Assembly: GCA_003482905.1 (NCBI GenBank)
Contig: DMXM01000041.1
Coordinates: forward strand, 1 to 12,917
Length of the DNA: 12,917 nt
From: Elusimicrobiota bacterium
GTDB taxonomy: Bacteria > Elusimicrobiota > Elusimicrobia > Elusimicrobiales > UBA9959
Direction: 5' to 3'
The notes beneath the pieces are model-generated. The model made no database searches. It was not told where the DNA came from and saw only the letters and a list, made by a program, of their open reading frames with translations. This document shows, one piece after another, positions 1-6,048 of the stretch. How positions within the stretch are numbered: position 1 is the stretch's first letter; each line of letters begins with the position of its first letter. Both the position numbers and the translations under genes were made by a program.

Positions 1-153
1 GGGGGCTATGTCAGGAGGTCTGGTATCACTTTAAGTTTGTCTATCTCCCGGTTGCTCATGGTTAGTTGCTCCATTAAATCCCTCCAGCTCGGTGCCTGAA
101 GGGTTAGTTTACCGCAAACCATGACATTTCTACTTGCCGCCACCATGACATTT
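1..153 (-). mobile_element. Insertion-sequence end remnant (possibly ISNCY/IS1202-like)
   Basis: The left edge looks like the 5' end of an insertion sequence lying on the minus strand. Two copies of CCATGACATTT (119-129 and 143-153, 24 bp apart) read on the minus strand as repeated AAATGTCATGG. This resembles the repeated TGTCA ends I associate with IS1202/ISNCY-type elements. Downstream on the minus strand come a good ribosome binding site (GGAGGG, 80-85) and the start of a transposase-like frame at 74. The rest of the element is missing or lies beyond the edge. The family name is from memory of the end pattern and the N-terminal motif, so it is tentative. Confidence 0.5.
6..74 (-). pseudogene. 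Truncated transposase N-terminus (22 codons, then stop)
   Basis: The frame starts at ATG 74-72, five bases after GGAGGG. It encodes MEQLTMSNREIDKLKVI followed by PDLLT and a TAG at 8-6. The LTMSxREIDxLKVI stretch matches the beginning of transposases of the IS1202/ISNCY type, which normally continue into helix-turn-helix and DDE integrase domains over about 400 residues. Here the frame closes after 22 codons. It is therefore a broken gene, or a start whose continuation lies beyond the edge after a frameshift. Initiation signals are intact, so a short peptide could still be made. Confidence 0.5.
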
Positions 154-206
154 TAAAAAAATCGCTACAAAGCAGCGTCCCCTCCTACGGGCGGGTAACC
201 GGCATT

Positions 207-215
207 TGCTAGAAT
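207..215 (+). promoter_or_regulatory. Extended -10 promoter of the DTW-protein gene
   Basis: TGC-TAGAAT (207-215), within the exact 11-mer TTTGCTAGAAT (205-215), fits an extended -10 element (TGn plus hexamer). Transcription would begin near 222, about 26 bases before the ATG at 248. I see no convincing -35 hexamer 16-18 bases upstream. The same 11-mer precedes two receiver genes, with the hexamer starting at 2021 and at 7406. Confidence 0.6.
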
Positions 216-247
216 AGGTTTATCGGCGTGTGATGTTGTAATTGAGC

Positions 248-952
248 ATGATCAAAAAGAACGATTCTTTAAAGGCTGTCCCGGCGGAGCACCGCGTGGA
301 GTGCTATGCCTGCCGCAGGCCGAAGACCAACTGTTTGTGCGGCAGCGCAAAGCCCTTTGCCACTAGGACGCGCTTTGTTATTTTGATGCATGCCAAGGAA
401 GCCAAAAAACAGAGAACGGGGACGGCCCGGCTTGCTAGAATGTGCCTGGCTAACGCGGAACTTATAATAGGCACGGATTTTACGCAGAACGAACGGGTAA
501 ATTCCCTGATCAATGACCCGGCCTATAGCCCTTTTGTCTTGTACCCCGGGCCTGAGGCAGAGAATTTTAAAACCCTGGGGGCGGACCGCCTTCCGGAATG
601 GAAAACCCCGCTGGTCTTTGTGATAGACGGGACCTGGCGCGGCGCCGGCAGGGTGCTGAGCAAAAGCCGCAACGTGCGCGCTTTGCCGCGGCTCTCTTTT
701 TCCGGCAGCTATATTTCCCAGTACAAAATTAAAAAACAGCCCATGGAGCACTGCGTTTCCACCATAGAGGCCGTCTATTATTTATGCAAAGAGGCCGAAG
801 AGGCCGGCTATGAAAGCCTTGGCGCGCAGAAAGAGATATTGCTGGGAATTTTTAAAGAACTGGTGGATGCCCAACTGGGCTATCAGAAGGGAAAACGCCG
901 AAGGCGGGAAGAGAACGCCCCGGAACTTCGGAACTTCCCAGAACTCTTATAG
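248..952 (+). CDS. DTW-domain tRNA-uridine aminocarboxypropyltransferase (TapT/YfiP type)
   Basis: Members of this family transfer the 3-amino-3-carboxypropyl group of S-adenosylmethionine to a uridine in tRNA (acp3U) in the cytoplasm. The 234-residue product shows the family layout. An N-terminal four-cysteine cluster C19-x2-C22-x6-C29-x-C31 probably binds zinc. It is followed by an NAEL/GTDF region, the core motif DGTW at 127-130 (the D-x-T-W signature), RNVRALPRLSF, and STIEA at 171-175. Length is typical. I take ATG 248 as the start; TTG 242 is in frame only two codons upstream, and neither has a strong Shine-Dalgarno sequence. The ankyrin lipoprotein gene follows 14 bases after the stop, with its ribosome binding site in the gap, so the two are probably co-transcribed. 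A TTGCTAGAAT copy at 432-441 lies inside the gene. Confidence 0.9.
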   Translation: MIKKNDSLKAVPAEHRVECYACRRPKTNCLCGSAKPFATRTRFVILMHAKEAKKQRTGTARLARMCLANAELIIGTDFTQNERVNSLINDPAYSPFVLYPGPEAENFKTLGADRLPEWKTPLVFVIDGTWRGAGRVLSKSRNVRALPRLSFSGSYISQYKIKKQPMEHCVSTIEAVYYLCKEAEEAGYESLGAQKEILLGIFKELVDAQLGYQKGKRRRREENAPELRNFPELL

Positions 953-966
953 GACGGAGGAACTTT

Positions 967-1890
967 ATGAAACTAAAGAATATTCTGCTTGCAGGTGGTG
1001 TGGCCGCTTGCGGCTGCGCGGCGCCCGCGCTTTATCATCCGGCCGAAAAAGGGGACATCGGCGCGATGGGCGCTCTCCTGGATTCCGGCGCGGACCCGAA
1101 CGAGTCCCGCAAGGCCTGGGGCAACGCTACTCCGCTGCATATGGCGGCGGCCAACTCGCGGCTGGAGGCGGCCAGGCTGCTCATTGCGCGCGGGGCCGAC
1201 GTGAACAAGGAAGCGTATATAAACAGATCGAGGCAGGCCAGGCCTATCCATTACGCGGCCTGCACCGGCAACGTCGCCATGCTTAAGCTGCTGCTGGACA
1301 GCGGCGCCGACCCGGAGCCCGGCGGCGGCGAATGCGCCGAACCCGGCTGGAGCATGACGGACAATATTGAAATGCTGCCGCCGCTGGCGCTGGCGGAAAA
1401 GAACGGCCACCCGATGGCGGCCGCCCTGCTGCGCGAGGCCATCGCCGCGCGCGCCGGCCTGACGGCCGGAGGGACTAAGAACGCCGGCGACTACGGGCCT
1501 ATCGCCAACGCCCTGCTCAACGGCTACCGCGGCGACGGCAAGACCATAGCCGTGGCGGGTTTTTCCTACGCGGACGGACGCGCCTCCGCCGACGGCAACG
1601 TTGTGTCCGAAAGGGTCACCACCGAGCTGATCAAGACCGGCAAGCTCAAGGTGGTGGAGCGCAAGGAAATAGAAAAGGTGCTCCGCGAGCTTAAGCTGCA
1701 GGTGTCGGGCCAGATGGACCAGGATTCAGCCAAGAAACTGGGTAAGCTGCTGGGAGCGGATCTTCTGGTGATAGGAACCATGACGGAGCTGCCGGGAAAT
1801 AAACTGGAGTTGAACGTCCGCCTGGCCGGGGTGGAATCCGGAGAGGCCTACAGCGCCGTTTCCGGACAGGTGGAGAAGAACTGGCTCTAA
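967..1890 (+). CDS. Ankyrin-repeat lipoprotein with FlgO/CsgG-like C-terminal domain
   Basis: This 307-residue protein begins with a lipoprotein signal (MKLKNILLAGGVAAC; lipobox VAAC, C15), so it should be lipid-anchored in an envelope membrane facing the periplasm. Residues 22-160 hold three to four ankyrin repeats. The clearest are 52-81 (ATPLHMAA ... LLIARGADVN) and 91-115 (RPIHYAACTGN ... LLLDSGADP); the last is degenerate. Residues about 180-300 have the pattern of FlgO/CsgG-like envelope domains: KTIAVAGF, then VSERVTTELIKTGKLKVVER, then AKKLGKLLGADLLVIGTM. Such domains occur in flagellar, curli-export and peptidoglycan-synthase-activating lipoproteins. The start has a strong GGAGG six bases upstream. 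It lies directly after the DTW gene. Function is unknown; a protein-binding scaffold in the periplasm is an inference from the two domains. Confidence 0.85.
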   Translation: MKLKNILLAGGVAACGCAAPALYHPAEKGDIGAMGALLDSGADPNESRKAWGNATPLHMAAANSRLEAARLLIARGADVNKEAYINRSRQARPIHYAACTGNVAMLKLLLDSGADPEPGGGECAEPGWSMTDNIEMLPPLALAEKNGHPMAAALLREAIAARAGLTAGGTKNAGDYGPIANALLNGYRGDGKTIAVAGFSYADGRASADGNVVSERVTTELIKTGKLKVVERKEIEKVLRELKLQVSGQMDQDSAKKLGKLLGADLLVIGTMTELPGNKLELNVRLAGVESGEAYSAVSGQVEKNWL

Positions 1891-1910
1891 TAGATAGGGA
1901 CGCTGCTTCC

Positions 1911-1952
1911 GACCATCTCCCCCTGGTCGTCGAAGTCAGGCTTAGATAAGCC
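1911..1952 (+). other. Two small hairpins after the ankyrin gene
   Basis: GACCA/TGGTC (1911-1928) and GGCTTAGATAAGCC (1939-1952) could fold into short stems just after the stop at 1890. Neither is followed by a T-run, so they are weak candidates for the end of the operon. Nothing else is visible in the 186-base gap except the promoter near 2020. Confidence 0.25.
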
Positions 1953-2017
1953 GGGGTAAGGGGGGGCTGCTATTCCAGTGACAGAGGAAATAAAGGGAAA
2001 AGGCGCCGGGGACCATT

Positions 2018-2026
2018 TGCTAGAAT
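2018..2026 (+). promoter_or_regulatory. Extended -10 promoter of the first receiver gene
   Basis: TGC-TAGAAT (2018-2026) is part of a second exact copy of TTTGCTAGAAT. The predicted start of transcription is near 2033, giving a 44-base leader to the ATG at 2077. No clear -35 box is visible upstream. Confidence 0.6.
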
Positions 2027-2076
2027 GACATCAGAGTTCCAATATCGCATAAAAGCGCGGCACAGGGGAGAAATAT

Positions 2077-2451
2077 ATGGCGGTAATACTGGTCATCGAT
2101 GATAATGTCGAGTTTAAGGGATTGGTCTTTGATTACCTGCTGATGATGGAGCATAAGGTGCTCAACGCCGACAATGGCCGCGAGGGAGTAAAAAAAGCTT
2201 TCACGGCGAAGCCGGACCTGATACTGATGGACGTAATGATGCCGGACATGGGCGGCCTGGAGGCCCTGAAAGAGCTGAGCGCCGAGGAAGAGACCAAGAA
2301 TATCCCGGTCTTTATTATTACCGGTTCCTCCTTCGATACTGAAATGGGCGCGGTGTTCAAGCAGGAGCCCAACTGCCGCGAATTCCTGGATAAAACCATA
2401 TCTCTCGCCCTGCTCAACGAGAAAATCAAGACCGCGTTGGGCGGGGCATAG
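2077..2451 (+). CDS. Stand-alone response-regulator receiver (CheY-like), paralog of 3819-4190
   Basis: This 124-residue protein is one receiver domain with no output domain. It would take a phosphoryl group from a histidine kinase and act through protein contacts. Visible residues are the acidic pair D8-D9, phospho-acceptor D52 (LMDVMMPDMGG), switch T82 (FIITG) and conserved lysine K106. K106 is followed by threonine rather than the usual proline. GGGGAG lies about eight bases before the ATG. It aligns without gaps to the receiver at 3819-4190, with 51 of 120 positions identical by eye. The match includes an unusual shared stretch after the switch residue, FDxxMxxxFxQExNxRxF (residues 86-103). 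It has its own promoter and no kinase gene nearby. Confidence 0.92.
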   Translation: MAVILVIDDNVEFKGLVFDYLLMMEHKVLNADNGREGVKKAFTAKPDLILMDVMMPDMGGLEALKELSAEEETKNIPVFIITGSSFDTEMGAVFKQEPNCREFLDKTISLALLNEKIKTALGGA

Positions 2452-2534
2452 TGGCGCCGTTTCCTGAACTTGCCAATTGTTGCGCTCCGCGGTAATGTAG
2501 GAAATTGGGAGGATAGTGCGCCGGGGCGAAAGAG

Positions 2535-3029
2535 TCAGATCTCCCCGAAACGGTAGCGGAGGCCGGCGGCGGCGGTCACGATTATGCCGGTGGCGGGCAT
2601 CAGGTCCACTATGGGGGCCGCTTCCAGGAAAAATGTCAGGTGGGTCTTGTCGATATTGGCCTGTAAGCCGAACGGAAAGCGGGCGCCCAGGCGGCTGCTG
2701 CTCTGTAGTTTGATCCTGGCGCCTATGCCGTAATAAAAAGGCCGCCTCTCCCCCGCGCTCAGGCCTCTGTAGCGGGGATACCCGGATTTCTTCTTCGGCT
2801 TCGGCTCGGATACGAACCAGAGATGGTCGGCGTGCAGGGTAAGATGCCGGTCCCCGGAAAAAGACCAGGACATGGCGCCGTCAACGTATGATTCGTCCTT
2901 AAGCAGCAGCTTCCCGCTTATCCCGTTAGGCTCTCCAGCGATAAAGCCGAGTTCATACGGGAATTCGCAAAAGGCCGCTGCGGGGAACATTAATACCGAC
3001 AATGCCGACATGATAAGAACTCTTTTCAT
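2535..3029 (-). CDS. Small outer-membrane beta-barrel protein (DUF3996/BAPKO_0422-like)
   Basis: The 164-residue product has a signal peptide (MKRVLIMSALSVLMFPAAAF), then alternating aromatic and polar segments typical of a small barrel. GEPNGISGKLLL, FYYGIGARIK, LGARFPFGL, FFLEAAPIVDLMPATG and the closing GLRYRF recall the BAPKO_0422/DUF3996 outer-membrane proteins known from spirochaetes (family assignment from pattern memory). I start at ATG 3029. An in-frame TTG at 3041 is less likely because the promoter at 3057-3065 would leave it a leader of only about nine bases. The gene converges on the first receiver gene with no clear terminator between them. An outer-membrane location is inferred. 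The role is unknown; it may be a narrow pore or a structural barrel. Confidence 0.75.
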   Translation of the reverse strand: MKRVLIMSALSVLMFPAAAFCEFPYELGFIAGEPNGISGKLLLKDESYVDGAMSWSFSGDRHLTLHADHLWFVSEPKPKKKSGYPRYRGLSAGERRPFYYGIGARIKLQSSSRLGARFPFGLQANIDKTHLTFFLEAAPIVDLMPATGIIVTAAAGLRYRFGEI

Positions 3030-3056
3030 GGTGTATCCCAAAATAGCCTGCAGGAT

Positions 3057-3065
3057 ATTCTACCA
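3057..3065 (-). promoter_or_regulatory. Extended -10 promoter of the beta-barrel gene
   Basis: On the minus strand TGG-TAGAAT occupies 3065-3057, a variant of the extended -10 seen elsewhere in the window. Transcription would begin near 3050, about 20 bases before ATG 3029, which supports that start over TTG 3041. Confidence 0.5.
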
Positions 3066-3126
3066 CTTGAGAAAAGGTTTCAGCTACCATTAGGTAATTC
3101 CGCGTGGAGCCGAAGCCGTGTTTTTT

Positions 3127-3135
3127 TGTTATCAT
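3127..3135 (+). promoter_or_regulatory. Extended -10 promoter of the second receiver gene
   Basis: TGT-TATCAT (3127-3135) follows a T-run and would start transcription near 3142, about 14 bases before ATG 3156. An in-frame TTG at 3126 overlaps this element, so that longer start is unlikely. Confidence 0.45.
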
Positions 3136-3155
3136 GGGGGCATGGGGATAATTAT

Positions 3156-3554
3156 ATGAGCGGAGCCGGAGCGTCAACGGTCCTTGTGGTTGATGACGAC
3201 AAGAACGTCTGCGCGCTGATCAGCGCGGTGCTGGCGGGGCAGGGCTACAAGACGGTAGTCGCCGGCAACGGCAAGGAGGCGCTGGCCTACCTGAGAAGTT
3301 CCCCGGGGCGGCCCGGGCTGATACTGCTGGACTTGATGATGCCGGTAATGACCGGCTGGGAATTCCGCAGGATACAGCAGGGGGATTCCGCGCTCGCCGG
3401 GATCCCCGTCGCCATAATCACCGGCCTGCCCGACATGGAAGGGAAGGCTTCTTCCATCGGGGCCGTGGACGTGCTCTACAAGCCTTCGCGCGTAGAAACG
3501 CTCACCTCTCTGGTCTCCCGTTTTTGCGGAAGAGCGCATGTCGGCGGAAAATAA
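3156..3554 (+). CDS. Stand-alone response-regulator receiver
   Basis: The 132-residue product is a single receiver domain: acidic D13-D14-D15, phospho-acceptor D59 (LLDLMMPVMTG), switch T89 (AIITG), and lysine K109 in YKPSR. There is no output domain, so it probably works as a phospho-dependent adaptor like CheY or SpdR-type single-domain regulators. GGGGA lies eight bases before the ATG. It is more distant from the receivers at 2077 and 3819 than those two are from each other, and it lacks their FDxxMxxxFxQExN stretch. The beta-barrel gene is divergent from it. A weak GC hairpin at 3633-3649, followed by ATTATT, may end its transcript. Confidence 0.92.
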   Translation: MSGAGASTVLVVDDDKNVCALISAVLAGQGYKTVVAGNGKEALAYLRSSPGRPGLILLDLMMPVMTGWEFRRIQQGDSALAGIPVAIITGLPDMEGKASSIGAVDVLYKPSRVETLTSLVSRFCGRAHVGGK

Positions 3555-3722
3555 CCGAGGAGGTTCAGGGACGTATGGCGGCTATAATATTTTATCCGGC
3601 GATGACGGCCCCGGCGGGCGAAGGAACTTGCCGCCGCGTTTGCCGCGGCATTATTCCGGGCGAAGAGTAAAAGCGCGCCCGGAGACCGCCCGTAGTGAGC
3701 CGTTTATGGCCGGCAGGTTTTG

Positions 3723-3728
3723 TAGAAT
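3723..3728 (+). promoter_or_regulatory. -10 promoter of the third receiver gene
   Basis: TTTTGTAGAAT (TAGAAT at 3723-3728) resembles the TTTGCTAGAAT promoters but lacks the one-base spacer between TG and the hexamer. Transcription would begin near 3735, leaving an 84-base leader. The leader contains a possible stem of GACCT with AGGTC around 3761-3787. Confidence 0.4.
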
Positions 3729-3818
3729 AATAGCGACCAAGGAGAGCAGCTTATTGTTTTGACCTTTTTAACACTAAGTGGGGAGGTCGGAATCCAAGGC
3801 CTGATCACAAAGAAATAA

Positions 3819-4190
3819 ATGCCTACAATACTCATGATAGACGACGACAAGGATTTCGGCGGCCTTGTATCCACCCATTTTTCCGGACTAGGCTATATAG
3901 TGGCGCTGGCGCACAGCGGAAAAGATGGGCTCGCCAAGGCCGGCGCCCTCAAAGCGGATGTAATATTCCTGGATATGATGATGCCCGACATGAACGGGAT
4001 AGAGGTGCTGCGCGAGCTGCGGGCCTCCGATGAAACCTCCGATATCCCGGTCATAGTAATAAGCGGAAAATATTTCGATCCGGGGATGTCGGATCTTTTC
4101 ACTCAGGAAAGTAATTTTAGGGCCTTCGTAGCCAAGCCCGTGGGGCTATCCATTCTCCAGCAAAAGGTGGAGGCCCTGCTCAAGAAGTAA
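3819..4190 (+). CDS. Stand-alone response-regulator receiver (CheY-like), paralog of 2077-2451
   Basis: The 123-residue single receiver domain has acidic D8-D9-D10, phospho-acceptor D52 (FLDMMMPDMNG), switch S82 (VISG) and lysine K106 followed by the canonical proline (AKPVG). It is the close paralog of the first receiver, sharing FDxxMxxxFxQExNxRxF between the switch residue and the lysine. The ribosome binding site is weak: only AAAG stands close to the ATG, and GGGGAGG lies more than 30 bases upstream. The leader is long for this window. The gene probably ends at the hairpin near 4250. A partner kinase is not visible. Confidence 0.92.
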   Translation: MPTILMIDDDKDFGGLVSTHFSGLGYIVALAHSGKDGLAKAGALKADVIFLDMMMPDMNGIEVLRELRASDETSDIPVIVISGKYFDPGMSDLFTQESNFRAFVAKPVGLSILQQKVEALLKK

Positions 4191-4236
4191 GTCCCCGTTG
4201 CGGAAAAAAGGCGCCTGGTCCTATTTTATATGAGCC

Positions 4237-4264
4237 AAAAGTCCCGGGCGGTCTGGGTCTTTTT
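4237..4264 (+). terminator. Probable intrinsic terminator after the third receiver
   Basis: AAAAG-T-CCCGG / CTGGG-T-CTTTT forms a stem with one T-T mismatch and a five-base loop (4248-4252). It is followed by T residues to 4264. It lies 50 bases after the receiver stop and before the ribonuclease gene. Confidence 0.5.
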
Positions 4265-4303
4265 GCCCTTACGGGCGGCAGGTTTAAGAGGCATAATTTA
4301 AGT

Positions 4304-4879
4304 ATGAGAAAACTTAAATTGCCGTTGCTGCTTTCCGCGCTGCTTCTTTCCGGGTTGCTGCATGTTTTCGCCGGCCCTAAGGGTCAGGCCTACGATTATC
4401 TTTCGGAGCTGGTTTCCGCGCCTCCCGGCGGGATAGTTCTCTCCACGCCCGCGGCGGCGGAAGTCGAGCCCGATAAGTTCCAGAAGCCGCCCTGCGTGCC
4501 CAGCGAGGAGCTGATCCCCGGCAGGGCCTACCTCCCTGTGGTCAGCGACGAGCGCCGGGTGAAGGCCATCAACGATCTGCTGGCGAATATAGCCGTCTGC
4601 AAGACCATGCCTTACGACAATGACGGCGTGGTCCATACCGATCCGCACCAAGGCCTGCCCAGGAAGCCGGCCGGTTATTACAAAGAATACACGCTCATAG
4701 TGCCCGGCCGCAAAACTGGCGCCGGCCCCGAGGCCGTTATCATAGGCGGCGACACCTATATGACCGGCTCCGTGCTGAGCTCCCGCGGCCCCGAGCGCCT
4801 GATGATAGGCGACGGCCGCGAAGTGTACTACACCCCGGACCATTACACCACCTTCGTGCACCTGTCCATTGTACGCTGA
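4304..4879 (+). CDS. Secreted guanyl-specific ribonuclease (RNase Sa/T1/barnase superfamily)
   Basis: The 191-residue protein has a signal peptide (about 1-23, ending VFAG). Its C-terminal half matches the microbial ribonuclease fold of RNase Sa and barnase, which cleaves single-stranded RNA after guanine. The motifs run in order: YDNDGVVH (104-111), GYYKEYTLIVPG (124-135), PERLMIGDG (163-171) and YYTPDHYTTF (175-184). Catalytic residues by analogy with RNase Sa (E54, R69, H85) are E128, R165 and H180, all present. Between the glutamate and arginine motifs there are roughly 20 more residues than in RNase Sa (about 138-162, including GPEAVIIGGDTYMTG). An N-terminal region of about 80 residues is also unmatched. 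No barstar-like inhibitor gene is adjacent. A CATAAT box just upstream (4292-4297) could make the message almost leaderless, and the ribosome binding site is poor. Confidence 0.85.
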   Translation: MRKLKLPLLLSALLLSGLLHVFAGPKGQAYDYLSELVSAPPGGIVLSTPAAAEVEPDKFQKPPCVPSEELIPGRAYLPVVSDERRVKAINDLLANIAVCKTMPYDNDGVVHTDPHQGLPRKPAGYYKEYTLIVPGRKTGAGPEAVIIGGDTYMTGSVLSSRGPERLMIGDGREVYYTPDHYTTFVHLSIVR

Positions 4880-4917
4880 GTTTATAGCGAAAAAGCCGGA
4901 GGGAGTTTTAATTCAAG

Positions 4918-4961
4918 GCAAAAGCGAACCGCCGGACGATTGTCCGGCGGTTCGCTTTTGC
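4918..4961. terminator. Bidirectional terminator, 20-bp perfect hairpin
   Basis: The arms 4918-4937 and 4942-4961 are perfectly complementary around the four-base loop GATT. The stem core CCGCCGG is flanked by an AAAA stretch on the left arm and TTTT on the right, so it can work for both convergent genes (ribonuclease from the left, metallopeptidase from the right). Confidence 0.85.
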
Positions 4962-4976
4962 GGCGGGTCCCGGTGG

Positions 4977-5930
4977 TTACCAGGTCGGGCCGTTGCGGAG
5001 GAGGGAGAAGGACGGAGAGATTTCGTCCGTTACTTCAAAGCCCCGGGCCGCGGGCGGCAGCAGTTCGGCGGGGTTGGCCGGTTTGTACCAGCACAGCGGA
5101 CGGAAGCCGGTCAGGAACCCGGTGGAGCGGGTGCAGGTGCCGGCGGCGGGGTTGGTGCCGCTCACCGCGGCTGAAACGGGCTGGGTGCACAGCGAGCCGG
5201 CCAGGTAGGTGTCCATGCGGCACTGGGTGGGGGGATGTGATGTCAGCATTGAGGCCGCCACTTTGTGGTCGGGCGTGTCGAAGCGGGGGGTGACGGCGCT
5301 GTTGTGTAAAGCCTTGAACAGGTAGGACACGGATTTGCCGGCCATGGCTCCCCTTACGCAGATATTCCGGTCTTCCGGAGAGGAGAAGGCGGCCTCGCAG
5401 GATTTCTGCGCGACCTCGTCGCCAGCCGACATGCGGGTGAAGTGGCTGGCGGAGGAGTCGGCGAATACCTGCCTGAGGCATTTGAGGTTGGCGTAATAGT
5501 CGGCCTGGCCTTCTATGGAGGCCCAGCTGCTCTTGGGGGCGCCGCCCAGATGGTGGCCGAGCTCGTGGCAGACCACCAGCGCGAAACCGTCCATGGTGAT
5601 GGCCTCATGGCGGGCCAGGCCGCCGTACATGTTAAGGATGTAGCGGTTGCCGCTCTGGGAGGCGTTGGCGTTAACGGTGTCGTTGGTCCACAGGCGGTTG
5701 ATCTGCAGCACCCTGCCCTGCGCCGCTGCGACCGGCTTATAGATTCTCTCTATTGCATCGATCACGTTGTTGAACTGCTTCTCAATAATGCCCCTGGCGT
5801 GGACTGAGTCCACCGGGATCTTGAGGTCGTTGGGGGGCAAAAAGCCCGGGCAATCGGAGGCGGAGACGGGGAGCGAGGCCGCGCCCAGCAGCAGGGCCGA
5901 GACGGCGGACAGCAGCAGGTTTCGTTTCAT
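4977..5930 (-). CDS. Secreted HExxH zinc metallopeptidase (M48-like)
   Basis: The 317-residue product begins with a clear signal peptide (MKRNLLLSAVSALLLGAASL, ending near VSA). It carries HELGHH with H122, E123 and H126 as zinc ligand, catalytic base and zinc ligand. A downstream SIEGQADYYA stretch holds the probable third ligand, E140. This HExxH-to-E spacing fits the M48-like gluzincins. The C-terminal part is rich in cysteine (SLCTQ, GTCTRS, PLCWYK), suggesting disulfides outside the cytoplasm; no membrane segment follows the signal. I choose ATG 5930 because AAGGA stands about eight bases upstream. ATG 5939 would overlap that site, and TTG 5963 would start within the leader. It is divergent from the M28 peptidase gene and convergent with the ribonuclease gene. 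The substrate is unknown. Confidence 0.85.
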   Translation of the reverse strand: MKRNLLLSAVSALLLGAASLPVSASDCPGFLPPNDLKIPVDSVHARGIIEKQFNNVIDAIERIYKPVAAAQGRVLQINRLWTNDTVNANASQSGNRYILNMYGGLARHEAITMDGFALVVCHELGHHLGGAPKSSWASIEGQADYYANLKCLRQVFADSSASHFTRMSAGDEVAQKSCEAAFSSPEDRNICVRGAMAGKSVSYLFKALHNSAVTPRFDTPDHKVAASMLTSHPPTQCRMDTYLAGSLCTQPVSAAVSGTNPAAGTCTRSTGFLTGFRPLCWYKPANPAELLPPAARGFEVTDEISPSFSLLRNGPTW

Positions 5931-5961
5931 TCGGTTCATTCCTTGGGTTTTAGAATATGAC

Positions 5962-5992
5962 AAATATCAATATTTAAGGTATTATAGCCTTA
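5962..5992. promoter_or_regulatory. Two adjacent palindromes in the divergent peptidase promoter region
   Basis: AAATAT-CA-ATATTT (5962-5975) has perfect six-base arms. TAAGGTATTATAGCCTTA (5975-5992) is an 18-base palindrome with one mismatched pair, and it covers the -10 of the metallopeptidase promoter. On the + strand the second palindrome also reads TATTAT, a possible -10 for the M28 gene. The placement suits operators for a dimeric regulator controlling both peptidases, which is inference. Confidence 0.4.
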
Positions 5993-6009
5993 GATAAGCA
6001 GCTTTGCAA
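5981..6009 (-). promoter_or_regulatory. Promoter of the metallopeptidase gene
   Basis: On the minus strand TTGCAA (6009-6004) and TATAAT (5986-5981) are separated by exactly 17 bases. This is the best -35/-10 pair in the window. Transcription would begin near 5974, giving a leader of about 44 bases before ATG 5930. Confidence 0.65.
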
Positions 6010-6048
6010 ATTAAAAAAAGCCGGGCGGACGGCGGTTACGGAGAATTT

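Noticed and set aside
9..150. Possible complete miniature element bounded by TGTCA (9-13) and TGACA (146-150)
   Set aside because: Beyond the five bases the two ends do not match well, so terminal inverted repeats cannot be supported.
810..1286. 158-codon + strand frame bridging the DTW and ankyrin genes
   Set aside because: It overlaps both real genes in another frame and is Arg/Gly-rich; a fusion is not needed because both genes have their own start and stop.
2452..2534. CCAATT/AATTGG pairing between the convergent first receiver and barrel genes as a terminator
   Set aside because: Only six pairs with a loop over 20 bases and no T-run on either side.
3538..3762. 74-codon + strand frame overlapping the end of the second receiver gene
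   Set aside because: Composition is Gly/Arg-rich with no recognisable fold, a GC hairpin and the promoter of the next gene lie inside it, and the codon pattern does not look coding.
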